Shown here: one piece after another, positions 43,301-53,026 of the stretch | Numbering within the stretch: position 1 is the stretch's first letter | How the letters are laid out: the number at the start of each line of letters is the position of its first letter | Assembly (NCBI GenBank): GCA_928724745.1 | Contig: CAKMXJ010000006.1 | Span: 310,001 to 374,000, forward strand | Length of the DNA: 64,000 nt | Direction: 5' to 3' | From: Anthracocystis setariae | Taxonomy: Eukaryota; Basidiomycota; Ustilaginomycetes; Ustilaginales; Ustilaginaceae | The notes under the pieces: model-generated | Database searches by the model: none | What the model was told of the DNA's origin: nothing | Seen by the model: the letters and a program-made list of their open reading frames with translations, nothing else | Program-made: the position numbers and the translations under genes

Positions 43301-46300
43301 TTACCCCCCACCTTCGCCTCCCTTCCGTGACTCAAAGTTAGAAGTGTGGATGACGACCAACCTGGTATGTCCATCCTCACCCATCTCCTGTTTGGCAAAC
43401 TGAAACTTCGACCTATCATCATCATCGTCGTCATCGTCGTCGTCGTCGTCATCGTCATCATCCCCGCCCAAAGCCGACGAACCTCCCCTGCTGCCCTTCT
43501 TACCTCTCCTCCCACGGCTCGACTTCGGAGCCCCTTGCGTTTCACCATCGCGTGCAGCCGTCCATGGACCGACCGGCTTTGGTTGGATCGCAAGCGGAAT
43601 CGATTGGCGACGTATCGCATGCACCGTTGCAGCTGCGTCGGGCTCCGTCGTAGCTGCTTGTCGAGTTCCGATGACGTCCTCTGCCGCTGAACCCGAATGC
43701 GAGCATCGACGCAGCTCTCCAATGGCGCCAGCGTCGTGCTCATCAGGCGCACGACCGCTCGTTTTGGGCTCGTAGCCGAGCACAGCGCTGCCAACCATCG
43801 ACAATTCTTCCGACATGGCCTGTGCCAGCGATGACAACCTCTCCGTCCAGTATCGGCTGGTGGTTGGACTCGGAAGCTGGCCATCTGAAGTCCAGCCTGG
43901 CGTCGTGGTGCCAGACGAAGCGCCCCTGTGTACCTCGCCGTGACTCCTGGGCGAAGTAGCAAGTGCATGTTTGAGCTGCGTAAAAGCGTCGTCGCACGGT
44001 GGCGAAGTGGCTGGTACAACTTGTTCATGCATGCTTGGCGCCACCAGCGGGCGGCTGCGAATGTGGCTCGACGTTGATACGGCTCGCTGTTTGCCGATCG
44101 AGGGGCGAAGCGGTCGCTCGGAACCGAGTGCGTGCGATGGCATCGCTTTGCCGGTGGCAGCTGCGTACGAGCCAACCGGGCTGGTAAAAGCCGAAAAGAC
44201 TTTTCTTGGCTCCAGAGAGTGACTGGACCTTCGGAAGGCGGACACGCCGGAGGATGATCTGTCCGCAACGGGGTTATGCTGGGCAGAATACTGACGCCAC
44301 GATATGCGCTGACCAGGCCGAGCTTCAAGTGGTACACTGATGCCAAGCGAGATGGATGAAGGGCCAGGAGACGCACCAGCGCTGGACTTACCAGCAGGGT
44401 CATGATGCCAGTTGAAAGATTGGCCGAAGCCAGCAGATTCACGGATGAAAGCCGCATTGCCGCCCAACGATCTGCTGCTTTGCTCGCCATCGCTGGTGAT
44501 TCGCTCGTTGGCTGTACGCTCGCGTGAACGGCGGAATGGAGGCATGGCAATCGGTACCGGCTGTCCCTCATCGCCTGTTGACCTACCGCTTCTCAGGTAG
44601 GGGCTAGATCGCTGCTGATGCTGATGCTGCCAACTTGCTCTGCGTGAACTGGATGCGCTTCCGCCTTCGGAAAGCCATCCTTGCAAGAGGTTGACGCGCG
44701 GCGGCTCATAAGCGTCGGAATCCGGTTCGGTTGGAGTCGGTGGCGCAGAGTCTTCGAATGCATCCGGAAGGAAGCACATGGGATGAGAGAACGATTCCTT
44801 CGTCTTAAGCTTGCCGCTCGAACGTAGAGACGGGCCCGAGCGTAGAGAAGTCTGGTTGGATTTCGATCTGTAACCTCCTTGGGGAATGGGCCGCTTTGAC
44901 GTTGGCTGGAGAGCGGGTGTGCTTGCCCGGCGCTGATAGATGCCTTGCTTGGATGCTGCTTGCTGGTCGCCAGGATGTTGCACATCAGATGCAAATCCAA
45001 GATCGATTTTGTCTGGTGCGACCAAGTTTGCGTCTCGCAACTCTTCCATCTCCATCAAGGGGCTCGGAGAGACGTGGCTGACATTGGAACTGGCTTTTGA
45101 TTCAGCCCCACTCGCAAAGTCAGAGTCATTCGATGCACTGGCTTGTTCTCCATCGTCGGATTGCTGCTCGGATTCTTCGTCCTCCTCATCCTCGCTGTAG
45201 CCTGAACCATCGGAGGAAACATCCGATCCAACATGGCTCCAGTCGGCAACCTCGGAAGTCAGAGCCAATGCATTGGGAGCGGGTGATCGAATTGGCTCGG
45301 TGCCACGTATGCCGCGTAGACGTAGAGGATAAGCCAATTTGTGAGGCGCAGGACTGGCGGATAGTTTGTTCCTGCGCTTGCGGGTGGCGTGAGCAGGAGA
45401 TAATTTATGAACTCGCTCAGGCTTGGGACAGTCAGCAAAAGCGAGGGCTCTTGGTGCAGGTTGGTTTGCAGTTTGTGAGGCATCGCCGACGCGCTTATAA
45501 TCGACTGCATCGGCTTGATTGTTGGGAGAGGCCGGGTTGCGTTCGACTTGATGTTCAGGGGCCGGCGACCGAGGTGGTCTGGAAGGACTTCTCTTGGGTG
45601 CGGGAGCAGGATCGATGAATTGAAGTTTGCGCGTCGAGATAGACGGTGCTGCAGCTTGAACTTGAGCAGATGCAACCTCTTCACCAGTGACCTTTTGAAT
45701 GATGGAGACCACAGAAGGCACTTGCGTAACCTTTGCCAGCTCGAACTCTGACGGCTCGTCGTCATGGAATTGAGACGCCACGGTGGGCGAAGTGGCTACG
45801 CTGGAAGCGCGCGAGCCACTGCGCAAGGCCCAGCTAGATCTGGTGGAGGTAGTGTCTTCGCCCGTCGAGGAAGTGCTGTAATGCCTTGCGCGGCTGGAAG
45901 CACCCTTGCGGGAATGTTGTTCAAGAGCTTCGGTGCTCAGACCGGCCTGCCTGGCAGCACGTTCTGCGGCACGCTCGAGCACGTCGGCGTGCTCCTGAAT
46001 TACCAGACTCCTTTTCTTAGGTGCAAGCTCCACAGGGTTCGGATGAGCCGCCGCTGCGGCTGATGTGGTCGCGATGGCGGAGATTTGCACGTAGGGTTCT
46101 GCAGCACTGACTTGTGGTTCGGAAGCAGCCGAGTCGTGGGAAGGGACATGTTGGAAAGGTTCAACAAACTGCAAGCGAGCCCTTGGTGCTTGCGGGATGG
46201 GCTCTGTCGCGGAGACGGTGACTTTCTGTTGGTCGCCAAGGCCTGGTTGTGGTTGCGGCGCGTCGGTGCGTCTGAGAATGCCAAGGTTTGACGTCGATGC

Positions 46301-46675
46301 GCTGCGGGGAGGCTGGGCCGATGAGGTGGCTATTGTGGTCGACAAGAGCGAAAGCTTGTCACCTTCGCCATTGTGCAGACCAGGAGAGGGGGCTTCATCG
46401 AGCGAGATTCGAGATTTGGGCAGCGGAAACGACTGTTTGAATGTTTCGGGCGAGGTGGTGAGCTGTGGTACATCGCGCTTCTGGAAGATCAAGGGTGCGG
46501 GTTGTGGGTCGGGTGTTGGGGTCGACGCAGCGTCTGTGCATGGCGTTGGGCAAGTCAACGACTCAGCGACTGCGAGGGAGAATTCTGCATCGTCGTTGGG
46601 CTGAGGTTGTCGAGTTGAAGCTGCTCGCAGTACCGATGGCCGGCTTGGAGGTGTTGCAAAGGTGATTGTGGGCAT
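43301..46675 (-). CDS. large disordered protein of unknown function
   Basis: A single frame of about 1,124 residues from the ATG at 46675 (MPTITFATPPSRPS). It is rich in Ser, Pro, Ala, Arg and Gln throughout and has no domain I recognise. Possible landmarks: a short helical segment LVIQEHADVLERAAERAARQ (first third); an acidic stretch (SEDEEDEESEQQSDDGEQ); a less degenerate block SHPMCFLPDAFEDSAPPTP followed by PRVNLLQGWLSEG, which looks like the most conserved part; many basic Ser/Arg patches; and a run of about 15 Asp near the C-terminus followed by SKFQFAKQEMGEDGHTRLVVIHTSNF. The composition suggests a nuclear or signalling scaffold phosphorylated by many kinases, but that is inference. 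It converges with the LIP2 fusion gene. No intron is evident, and codon usage looks like its neighbours. Confidence 0.72.
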   Translation of the reverse strand: MPTITFATPPSRPSVLRAASTRQPQPNDDAEFSLAVAESLTCPTPCTDAASTPTPDPQPAPLIFQKRDVPQLTTSPETFKQSFPLPKSRISLDEAPSPGLHNGEGDKLSLLSTTIATSSAQPPRSASTSNLGILRRTDAPQPQPGLGDQQKVTVSATEPIPQAPRARLQFVEPFQHVPSHDSAASEPQVSAAEPYVQISAIATTSAAAAAHPNPVELAPKKRSLVIQEHADVLERAAERAARQAGLSTEALEQHSRKGASSRARHYSTSSTGEDTTSTRSSWALRSGSRASSVATSPTVASQFHDDEPSEFELAKVTQVPSVVSIIQKVTGEEVASAQVQAAAPSISTRKLQFIDPAPAPKRSPSRPPRSPAPEHQVERNPASPNNQADAVDYKRVGDASQTANQPAPRALAFADCPKPERVHKLSPAHATRKRRNKLSASPAPHKLAYPLRLRGIRGTEPIRSPAPNALALTSEVADWSHVGSDVSSDGSGYSEDEEDEESEQQSDDGEQASASNDSDFASGAESKASSNVSHVSPSPLMEMEELRDANLVAPDKIDLGFASDVQHPGDQQAASKQGIYQRRASTPALQPTSKRPIPQGGYRSKSNQTSLRSGPSLRSSGKLKTKESFSHPMCFLPDAFEDSAPPTPTEPDSDAYEPPRVNLLQGWLSEGGSASSSRRASWQHQHQQRSSPYLRSGRSTGDEGQPVPIAMPPFRRSRERTANERITSDGEQSSRSLGGNAAFIRESAGFGQSFNWHHDPAGKSSAGASPGPSSISLGISVPLEARPGQRISWRQYSAQHNPVADRSSSGVSAFRRSSHSLEPRKVFSAFTSPVGSYAAATGKAMPSHALGSERPLRPSIGKQRAVSTSSHIRSRPLVAPSMHEQVVPATSPPCDDAFTQLKHALATSPRSHGEVHRGASSGTTTPGWTSDGQLPSPTTSRYWTERLSSLAQAMSEELSMVGSAVLGYEPKTSGRAPDEHDAGAIGELRRCSHSGSAAEDVIGTRQAATTEPDAAATVHAIRRQSIPLAIQPKPVGPWTAARDGETQGAPKSSRGRRGKKGSRGGSSALGGDDDDDDDDDDDDDDDDRSKFQFAKQEMGEDGHTRLVVIHTSNFESRKGGEGGG

Positions 46676-47471
46676 TTTGGGTGGTGCGTCGATCGGAAGA
46701 GAGCAGAACCAGCTGCTGATGGATATGTTCCATACATCGAAGGGCGGAAAGGAGCGGTCGAGATGAAGCCTTACAGGTAGGAGGATGCTGATGTGCAAGC
46801 CAGCATCGATTTTAGGATCGTGGCGTGCGCGCCAACAGCAGATTCAAGGTGACGGTTGGCTGATTGCAACCGTGACCCGGTAACGTATGACCGACCGACT
46901 GGCGACTTGGTGAGCAACTTGCTGAGTGGGGATCAAGAACGAAGATCGGCGTGATTTCGAATAGCGGATATAGCCATGGCGTGTCCATGCAGTCGGCTCG
47001 ATAATAATGACAACGATGATATTTGTGTTGAAAGAGCGACGAGCACTTTTGAAGCAGCATTTAGCCGTGGAAGAGGTTCGAGGTTGCAGTGGAAAATTCT
47101 CAATCTGACACGGCGATCTTTTTTTTCTTTTTGGTGCACGTTTGGACCCTGAGAATTTGCGTTGGATGCAGTTCGAGATCTCGCCAGTCGACGTATGACG
47201 TTCACGCGGCCCACGCTTAGCCGCAGCGGAGCGGCGCTTGCTTCGCAGCCAGGAGAAGCTCAAGCCTGCTTAGTTTTTATTTTTATTTTATTTTTTATTT
47301 TTTTTTGTTTTTTGTTTCGTGCGAACGGGGGCGCAATTTATTTCCGGCCGGTATTTTTGAGAAAGCAAGATATAACATCATATACACTCTAAGAAATCAA
47401 ATCAAGTAAAAGGGCGCTGAAAATTGAGACAGACAAATAATGAAACCATTTTCTTGACGCCATTTCGGATT

Positions 47472-47513
<42 letters not shown>

Positions 47514-47884
47514 ATGCTGCTGCTACTGAGGATGTCTTGTGCGCTAACATCGAAAAGGCTTCTTTCCGGAATTGGAAGGCCGGATAGATCGTAGAGATTT
47601 GACCGAGATCAGGGACGAGGGTTTCATTGGCACATGATCTTTGAGCTGAAACGGGTTAGGCCATCCGTTTAGAGAGGTGGCGGCAGCAGGTGGTTTCAGG
47701 AGGGAACAAGGAGAGATCGACATGATTAGCCGAATTGCGCTCACTGTACCGCCCAGAAGTGGCTGGACACGCGGGTCAAGTGCAGTGCCGCCCAGCGTAG
47801 TGCAATAAAAACGAAGAGTCACAGTCTCGTACTGTAGCTCGCACACAGAATTTCAAGGTTGGCAGGTTGTACAGTACTGTACAG
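46676..47884. other. upstream region of the disordered-protein gene, to the transposon nest
   Basis: 1.2 kb of unique sequence with no supported gene. It contains T-rich blocks near 47121-47140 and 47275-47315 and a 36-bp T run at 47474-47509. It ends in a GTACAGTACTGTACAGTA cluster where the Tc1/mariner element is inserted. Confidence 0.45.
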
Positions 47885-47886
47885 TA
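47885..47886. other. TA target-site duplication, left copy (Tc1/mariner)
   Basis: The dinucleotide TA directly outside the left terminal inverted repeat. The right copy is at 63223-63224. TA duplication is the hallmark of Tc1/mariner insertion. Joining the flanks gives a continuous GTACAGTACTGTAC-type sequence, the expected empty site. Confidence 0.9.
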
Positions 47887-47907
47887 CCTGTCGGAAATTA
47901 TCCGCAC
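47887..47907 (+). repeat. left terminal inverted repeat of the Tc1/mariner element
   Basis: 21 bp starting CCTGTCGGAAATTATCC; it matches the reverse complement of 63202-63222 at every position. Beyond 21 bp the two ends diverge. Confidence 0.95.
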
Positions 47908-47975
47908 AATTTTATTAATTACATAACACACGTGCGATAACATGTTCTTGTGATCGTGTATACTTGGCAATGGTA

Positions 47976-47980
47976 TGAAC
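47976..47980. other. TGAAC target-site duplication, left copy (copia element)
   Basis: Five bases immediately outside the left LTR; the right copy is at 61980-61984. Five-bp duplications are normal for Ty1/copia integrases. Confidence 0.9.
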
Positions 47981-48779
47981 TGTTGGAACTCCAAGTTCTA
48001 CATGCCGTTTCACACTTAGGACATTTCACCCTTTGGCCATAAACCCGACGTCGGGATTTGCAATCCGCATGCGGGACTTGGTACCCCGACCGGATCCAAC
48101 TGACCACGACGCGACTTGTTGCAAACCAAGAAATTCCCACACACACGTCCAAGACATACGGTCCAAGACAAGAGGTTCGAAACATCGTCTAAGAACCCGA
48201 GGTCAGGTTTTGATAATTCCGGATGCGTCCTCAAGTAGAAAACACGGATTCCCCCAATACGACCAGGAGGCGGACCCCACAGCGAAAGATCGATACCAAC
48301 GACCAAGTAAGAGGATTACGCTATAGGCATCGTAGCATTCGCCAAGGAACGCTCAGCGCGAACATAAGGAAGCACCATAGCGGGCTCGACATGTATATAA
48401 GCACCTCCTCGTCATGATTTGTTAGTGTCCTTGGAAAATATCGAATCTTTCCCCCATTTACTCTTACCATACCTTCTCTCCGACAACTCGTCGAGTAGTC
48501 ATCAAAGTACTTATAGTATTTATCGTTCAAGCTTCCTACCTCTGCGAAGACGACGTGAGCGTACAAAACCCGACGTGGATCTTTGGAATAACAACAAAGA
48601 TAACGTTCGGACATCCTAAGACTTCCGGGATTCTAACAAACCCGCAGTTTGTCAGAACCCGACGTCGGGATTGATCACCCGACGCCTACTTCCGTAAGTC
48701 ACGCTCAAAAGCCATAATTAACTACTTATTCTTGGCTTTGCCGTAAGGCCGTTATTCCTCATCTGCCATTACTTTCACA
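47981..48779 (+). repeat. 5' LTR of the copia element
   Basis: 799 bp with TG...CA ends. It contains a TATATAA box at 48394-48400, a probable promoter element, and copies of the GACGTC-centred palindrome at 48044-48055 and 48658-48669, plus degenerate copies near 48194 and 48567. Confidence 0.95.
48394..48400 (+). promoter_or_regulatory. TATA box in the copia LTR
   Basis: TATATAA about 390 bp before the gag-pol start codon; duplicated in the 3' LTR at 61594. Confidence 0.6.
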
Positions 48780-48791
48780 GGTTATGAGCCC
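48780..48791 (+). promoter_or_regulatory. primer-binding site of the copia element (half initiator tRNA-Met)
   Basis: GGTTATGAGCCC directly after the 5' LTR is complementary to the anticodon stem-loop of fungal initiator tRNA-Met (GGGCTCATAACC). Drosophila copia and related elements prime from an internal cut in this tRNA rather than from its 3' end. The gag-pol ATG at 48784 lies inside the site. Confidence 0.8.
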
Positions 48792-51700
48792 AAAGCCTGC
48801 TGGAAACTCGAACGATATATACTTGAATACTCGATCTCGCTCTCGAGTCGATTCGATCACCGGAGAACCCGAAAACACCGAAAGAAATTTTCCGAACCCG
48901 ACGACGGGTTCCGAATACACCGAAGAAATCATGCAATCCATCGACGGGGTCCCGCATAATTCCCCCGGATTGCCGAAATTGACACAGGCACGCGACTATT
49001 ACCAATGGAAGGACCAATGCATCGACATCCTTATGCAAAAGGGTGCCCGAATCTATGGAATCATTAAGGGGACCCTACCCCGGCCTGAAGCCTCTGACCC
49101 CAAGCACGGAGAGTGGATTAACGCCAACTTTACCGCTTGCGGCATGCTACGAAGCAGTCTCTCTAGTGAAATCAAACACACTATTGCGGACCTCGAAGAC
49201 GCGCACACAATCTGGAAAACCCTCGAAGAACGGTTCGCTAAAGCCATGAAATGGCAACTCGAGGAAATGGAGACGGAGCTCAATAGTCTCAAGCAAGATA
49301 GACGAACCATCGACGGATTCGTCAGCCGAATCACCAAACTGTCAGACCAGCTGACCATGGCAGGCATTACAATTAGCTTCAACAAGAAGTACAGCGTACT
49401 AATGAAGGGTCTCCGCAAGGAATATGATAACATCCGAGCACAAATCGAGGAGACCTACCGAGCACGCCGAGAGACAAGCGAAATGATCGTCCAAAGGGGC
49501 GACAACGAAGTCGAGACCCTGGTTGTCGAGAGTGCCGTCATTAACGAGAAGGTCGAGCTCGACAACATCGTTACTCGCCTGCGAAGCGAGGAATTGCGCC
49601 TTGGTATCAACGTTCAGGGCATACACCAGCGAACCCGGGTCGGGTCATCGGCATATTATGCCGGACAAGAAAACAAACGGAAGGGTCAACAAAACCCGAA
49701 GCGAAACCCCAAGACAAAGCCGAAAACGCCAATCGAGAAGATCACTTGCTTCAATTGTCAAGAAAAGGGGCACTATGCGAACAAATGCCCAAAACCCAAG
49801 AACCCGACGTCGGGTTCTCAACCGAACACCAAAACTGGTGAACCCGGGCGCGATAACGTCTACTCCGCCAGCGAGTTCACACATCCGCGGTCAACGATGT
49901 GGTTAATGGACTCGGGTGCCAGTCGACACATCTGTTGTAACAAGACCCTATTTCGGGACCTTAAACTCGGCGTAACCATGCGACCCATCTGGGTAGCAAA
50001 CGAAGTTCCGGTCAAAATCGAAGGGCTCGGCACAGTAGACCTCGAAGTCAATATCGGACGAGGAAAAACGAACAAGATCACACTGTCGAACGTGGCTTAC
50101 ATACCATCCTTCGGCGTCAACCTCCTCTCCACAGGAGTGATGAGGAAGAAGGTGGAAATAGTCACAAACGACCGTGAAACCATCGCCCAAACGACAGACG
50201 GCAGGATTACATGCAGAGGCGTCCACATTGGACCCCTCACGTATGTCGACCAAGTCGGTACCGACTTTGCAGGAATGGCAGCCGAACACGAGGCTAACAC
50301 CACGAACTGGCACAAACGCCTTGGTCACCCTGGTCAAGCACGCTTGGAAGAGATTGCGAAGGTCGTTCCCCAAGTAACTCTCAATCCACGCACACCCGCA
50401 AAGTGCGAAACGTGCCAGATCGGAAAATCGCATAAACAGCCGTTTTCTCGAAACCCGACGTCGGGTTCCACAAAACCCCTGGAACTTGTGCATACCAACG
50501 TCGTAGGTCCAATGCCTGATGAAACTCCCCAAGGCCACCGTTACGCTGTTACATTCATCGACGATTTCTCAAGATTCACCGTCGCTTTCCTACTCACAAG
50601 GAAGAGTGAGGTGTACGGCCACTTCTTGGAATACAAAACTATGATGGAGAAGCAAACCGGCCAGTCGATTAAAAGGATCAGGTCGGATAACGGAGGCGAG
50701 TACACGAGTAAGGAACTTGCAGAGCTACTTCGAGGAAATGGGATCATCCACGAGCACACCGCTCCATACACGCCAGAACAGAACGGGGTCGCAGAACGAA
50801 TGAATCGCACCCTGTTCGACCTGGCTCGTTGTATGATGATCCAATCATCCTCACCATACCATATGTGGGGAGACGCTTTCCTCCACGCGGTCTACCTCAA
50901 TAACCGATTCCCAACGAAGGGCGCCGGGATGAAAATCCCGACCCAACTGTTGCGTTCCATTACACCTGACTTCTCCCTCGCTCGAACGTTCGGATGTGCT
51001 GCATGGGCACACGTTCCGGAAGAAAGAAGGGACAAATTGGAACCCCGCGCACTGGCATGTGTCTACGTCGGCATCGCTGCAGGGACGAAGGCCTTCAAGC
51101 TATTCAACGTGGCCGAAGATCGATATATAACAACGGTCCACGCAACATTCGACGAGGGGACCTTCCCCTTCTCGCATGATACCGAAAGTTCAGTGCGGTT
51201 TGCGAAACCCGACGTCGGGTTCGCGGACCCGCCCAGAATTAACACAACGACGAAGGAAATCGATACTCCCCCCCAGTCAAATCATCAAAGCGCCGAACTA
51301 CAACAGAACACATCGGAAGACTCAAACAGTTGGCCCTACCTTACCCCAGAAGAGAGAGCGGCAGGGATCCAGACTCCACCTGGTTCACCACCAGGCTCAC
51401 CACGCCTGGACGCGCTCGCAGGCTCACCACGCCTGGACGCGCTCGCAGCCCTCGAAGAAACCGACGCGGTCGAAAAACCGACGTCGGGATTGGATGATTC
51501 GGACCCAATCGGGCTACTCGACGACGAACCACGAACAATCACTCAGGCTTTCCGAAGACCCGACTGGGAATTATGGAAACAGGCCGTGAACAAAGAACTT
51601 GCGTCGCACAAGGACAACAACACCTGGAACCTTGTGACCCCTCCTAAGGACGCAAACGTCATTGGAAGTCGATGGGTCTTCAAGATCAAACGAAAAAGCG

Positions 51701-52794
51701 ACGGAACCATCGACAAGTACAAAGCTCGTTTGGTAGCACAAGGATTTGCACAGAAACACGGCATAGACTACGACGAAACCTTTGCACCCGTTGTGAAGCT
51801 AGCGACACTCCGCCTGCTCATGATCCTAAGTCTACAGATTGGATTGACTATCTACCAAATGGATGTCGAAACCGCCTACCTCAATGGCGAAATTGACAAA
51901 GATATATACATGCGACCGCCGCCTCGAGAACCCGACGCAGATCCTCACACCCCGGGTCTGCTCTGCAAGTTAAACAAATCGCTTTACGGCCTCAAACAAG
52001 CTGGTCGTACTTGGTACCAAAAGGCGGACTCGACTTTGCGAGGAATGGGTTTCAAGCGCAGTAACCACGATTCCGCGCTCTACATCAAAAACCCAACGTC
52101 GGGGTCCGAGACTCACCCGCTCGTCCTCACACTCTACGTGGATGACATACTCATCTTCGCTCGCTCCAAACCCCTCGCCGAAACCGTAATGAACGACCTC
52201 AGGAAGCACTTCAAGATGACGGGTGGAGAACAGCTTGACTACATTCTAGGCATTCAAGTGAAACAATCGCCGGACTCCATACACTTGTCCCAAACCAGCT
52301 ACATCCGACGGCTCCTTCTGACTTACGGGCTCGAATCTGCCAACATCGTACACACTCCGCTCAACCCGAGTGCCAACATAGCAGAAGGGGACCTCCTCTC
52401 CTCATCAGAACATTCCAAGTATAGGAGCATCGTCGGCCAAATCCTCTACATTGCGACATGCACGAGACCTGATATCAGTTATGCTGTACAGAGACTCAGC
52501 CGCGAACTTGCAAACCCGCATTCCAATGCTATGGTTCAGGCGAAGCACTTGTTACGTTACCTCAAGGGAACAGAAACCCACGGTCTGGAATATAAACCCG
52601 CCGTCGGGTTTCCAATCCACGACATGAACCTTGATTTCGGGTCCCTACTTCAAACATTCACCGACGCAGATCACGCGGGGGACACACTGACTTCGAGATC
52701 AACGTCGGGAATTGTTAACACGATTAATACTATGCCATACAGCTGGATCTCTAAGCTACAATCCATCATCACGGCACTTCGCTCGGCTGAATGA
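48784..52794 (+). CDS. copia Gag-Pol polyprotein, truncated inside RNase H
   Basis: A 1,336-residue polyprotein in one frame. In order it shows: a UBN2-like Gag (DYYQWKDQCIDIL...WINANFTACGML...IWKTLEERFA); a zinc knuckle CFNCQEKGHYANKC (about residue 321); an aspartic protease WLMDSGASRH (about 375); a GAG-pre-integrase HKRLGHPGQ (about 509); an integrase core with FIDDFSRF, RSDNGGEY and NGVAERMNR (591-666); a copia RT with VETAYLNGEI and LYVDDILIFA (about 1117); and RNase H starting TFTDADHAG (about 1293). The frame stops at WISKLQSIITALRSAE, so only the first part of RNase H is present; the usual DN and HID-type residues are missing. Short NPTSGS or KPDVGF insertions recur through the protein where the palindromic repeat is read. 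Confidence 0.95.
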   Translation: MSPKPAGNSNDIYLNTRSRSRVDSITGEPENTERNFPNPTTGSEYTEEIMQSIDGVPHNSPGLPKLTQARDYYQWKDQCIDILMQKGARIYGIIKGTLPRPEASDPKHGEWINANFTACGMLRSSLSSEIKHTIADLEDAHTIWKTLEERFAKAMKWQLEEMETELNSLKQDRRTIDGFVSRITKLSDQLTMAGITISFNKKYSVLMKGLRKEYDNIRAQIEETYRARRETSEMIVQRGDNEVETLVVESAVINEKVELDNIVTRLRSEELRLGINVQGIHQRTRVGSSAYYAGQENKRKGQQNPKRNPKTKPKTPIEKITCFNCQEKGHYANKCPKPKNPTSGSQPNTKTGEPGRDNVYSASEFTHPRSTMWLMDSGASRHICCNKTLFRDLKLGVTMRPIWVANEVPVKIEGLGTVDLEVNIGRGKTNKITLSNVAYIPSFGVNLLSTGVMRKKVEIVTNDRETIAQTTDGRITCRGVHIGPLTYVDQVGTDFAGMAAEHEANTTNWHKRLGHPGQARLEEIAKVVPQVTLNPRTPAKCETCQIGKSHKQPFSRNPTSGSTKPLELVHTNVVGPMPDETPQGHRYAVTFIDDFSRFTVAFLLTRKSEVYGHFLEYKTMMEKQTGQSIKRIRSDNGGEYTSKELAELLRGNGIIHEHTAPYTPEQNGVAERMNRTLFDLARCMMIQSSSPYHMWGDAFLHAVYLNNRFPTKGAGMKIPTQLLRSITPDFSLARTFGCAAWAHVPEERRDKLEPRALACVYVGIAAGTKAFKLFNVAEDRYITTVHATFDEGTFPFSHDTESSVRFAKPDVGFADPPRINTTTKEIDTPPQSNHQSAELQQNTSEDSNSWPYLTPEERAAGIQTPPGSPPGSPRLDALAGSPRLDALAALEETDAVEKPTSGLDDSDPIGLLDDEPRTITQAFRRPDWELWKQAVNKELASHKDNNTWNLVTPPKDANVIGSRWVFKIKRKSDGTIDKYKARLVAQGFAQKHGIDYDETFAPVVKLATLRLLMILSLQIGLTIYQMDVETAYLNGEIDKDIYMRPPPREPDADPHTPGLLCKLNKSLYGLKQAGRTWYQKADSTLRGMGFKRSNHDSALYIKNPTSGSETHPLVLTLYVDDILIFARSKPLAETVMNDLRKHFKMTGGEQLDYILGIQVKQSPDSIHLSQTSYIRRLLLTYGLESANIVHTPLNPSANIAEGDLLSSSEHSKYRSIVGQILYIATCTRPDISYAVQRLSRELANPHSNAMVQAKHLLRYLKGTETHGLEYKPAVGFPIHDMNLDFGSLLQTFTDADHAGDTLTSRSTSGIVNTINTMPYSWISKLQSIITALRSAE
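49801..49816. repeat. perfect copy of the AACCCGACGTCGGGTT palindrome in copia coding DNA
   Basis: A 16-bp perfect palindrome read as NPTSGS. Further in-frame copies in the same ORF: 48895-48910, 50452-50467, 51206-51221 (read as KPDVGF), 51476-51490, 52090-52105 and 52595-52610 (read as KPAVGF). A weaker copy is near 49632. The LTRs carry the CCCGACGTCGGG core at 48044 and 48658 and again at 61244 and 61858. Copies fall between, not inside, the catalytic motifs. Confidence 0.9.
51206..51221. repeat. palindrome copy read in the alternative phase (KPDVGF)
   Basis: Same 16-bp sequence as at 49801 but in a different codon phase, showing that the DNA sequence rather than the peptide is what is repeated. 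Confidence 0.9.
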
Positions 52795-52819
52795 ACCTCA
52801 CCACCCCGGCCTCGTAGTC

Positions 52820-53026
52820 ATGGAACCCGGCTGTCGAGAGTGTCAACTCATCGGAGTGCACTGCTCATTCGGCGCTGGAGTAAACCATCAGGGAAAGAAA
52901 CGAGACCCCGCCCGCGGGTCTTGTGATCATTGCATGATCATCTCGAAACCCTGCCGTGGACTAGGCTACGAAGGCAAGAGGACAAGGAAACTGGCGACAA
53001 TTGACGACCTCCGCAGCAAGTTGAAC
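52820..53026 (+). pseudogene. 5' part of a second copia-borne ORF with Zn2Cys6-like cysteines
   Basis: Starting at ATG 52820, 26 bp after the pol stop and in a different frame, 69 codons are open up to the gypsy insertion. They contain two CX2CX6C groups (CRECQLIGVHC and CDHCMIISKPC) separated by 19 residues, a spacing like a fungal Zn2Cys6 binuclear cluster with a long linker. A basic stretch (YEGKRTRKL) follows. The frame resumes, in phase, after the gypsy element at 60912. The function is unknown. It replaces the expected RNase H C-terminus of the element. Confidence 0.6.
53022..53026. other. TGAAC target-site duplication, left copy (gypsy element)
   Basis: Five bases directly before the 5' LTR; the right copy is at 60907-60911. 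It is the same sequence as the duplication of the surrounding copia element. Confidence 0.9.

Noticed and set aside
43036..44571. 511-codon minus-strand frame overlapping the disordered-protein gene
   Set aside because: It is an alternative frame of the longer gene at 43301-46675 and ends in low-complexity Asp-run and T-rich sequence.
48033..48619. Small frames within the copia LTR, repeated at 61216-61819
   Set aside because: They lie wholly in LTR sequence, overlap the TATA box region on both strands and resemble no protein.
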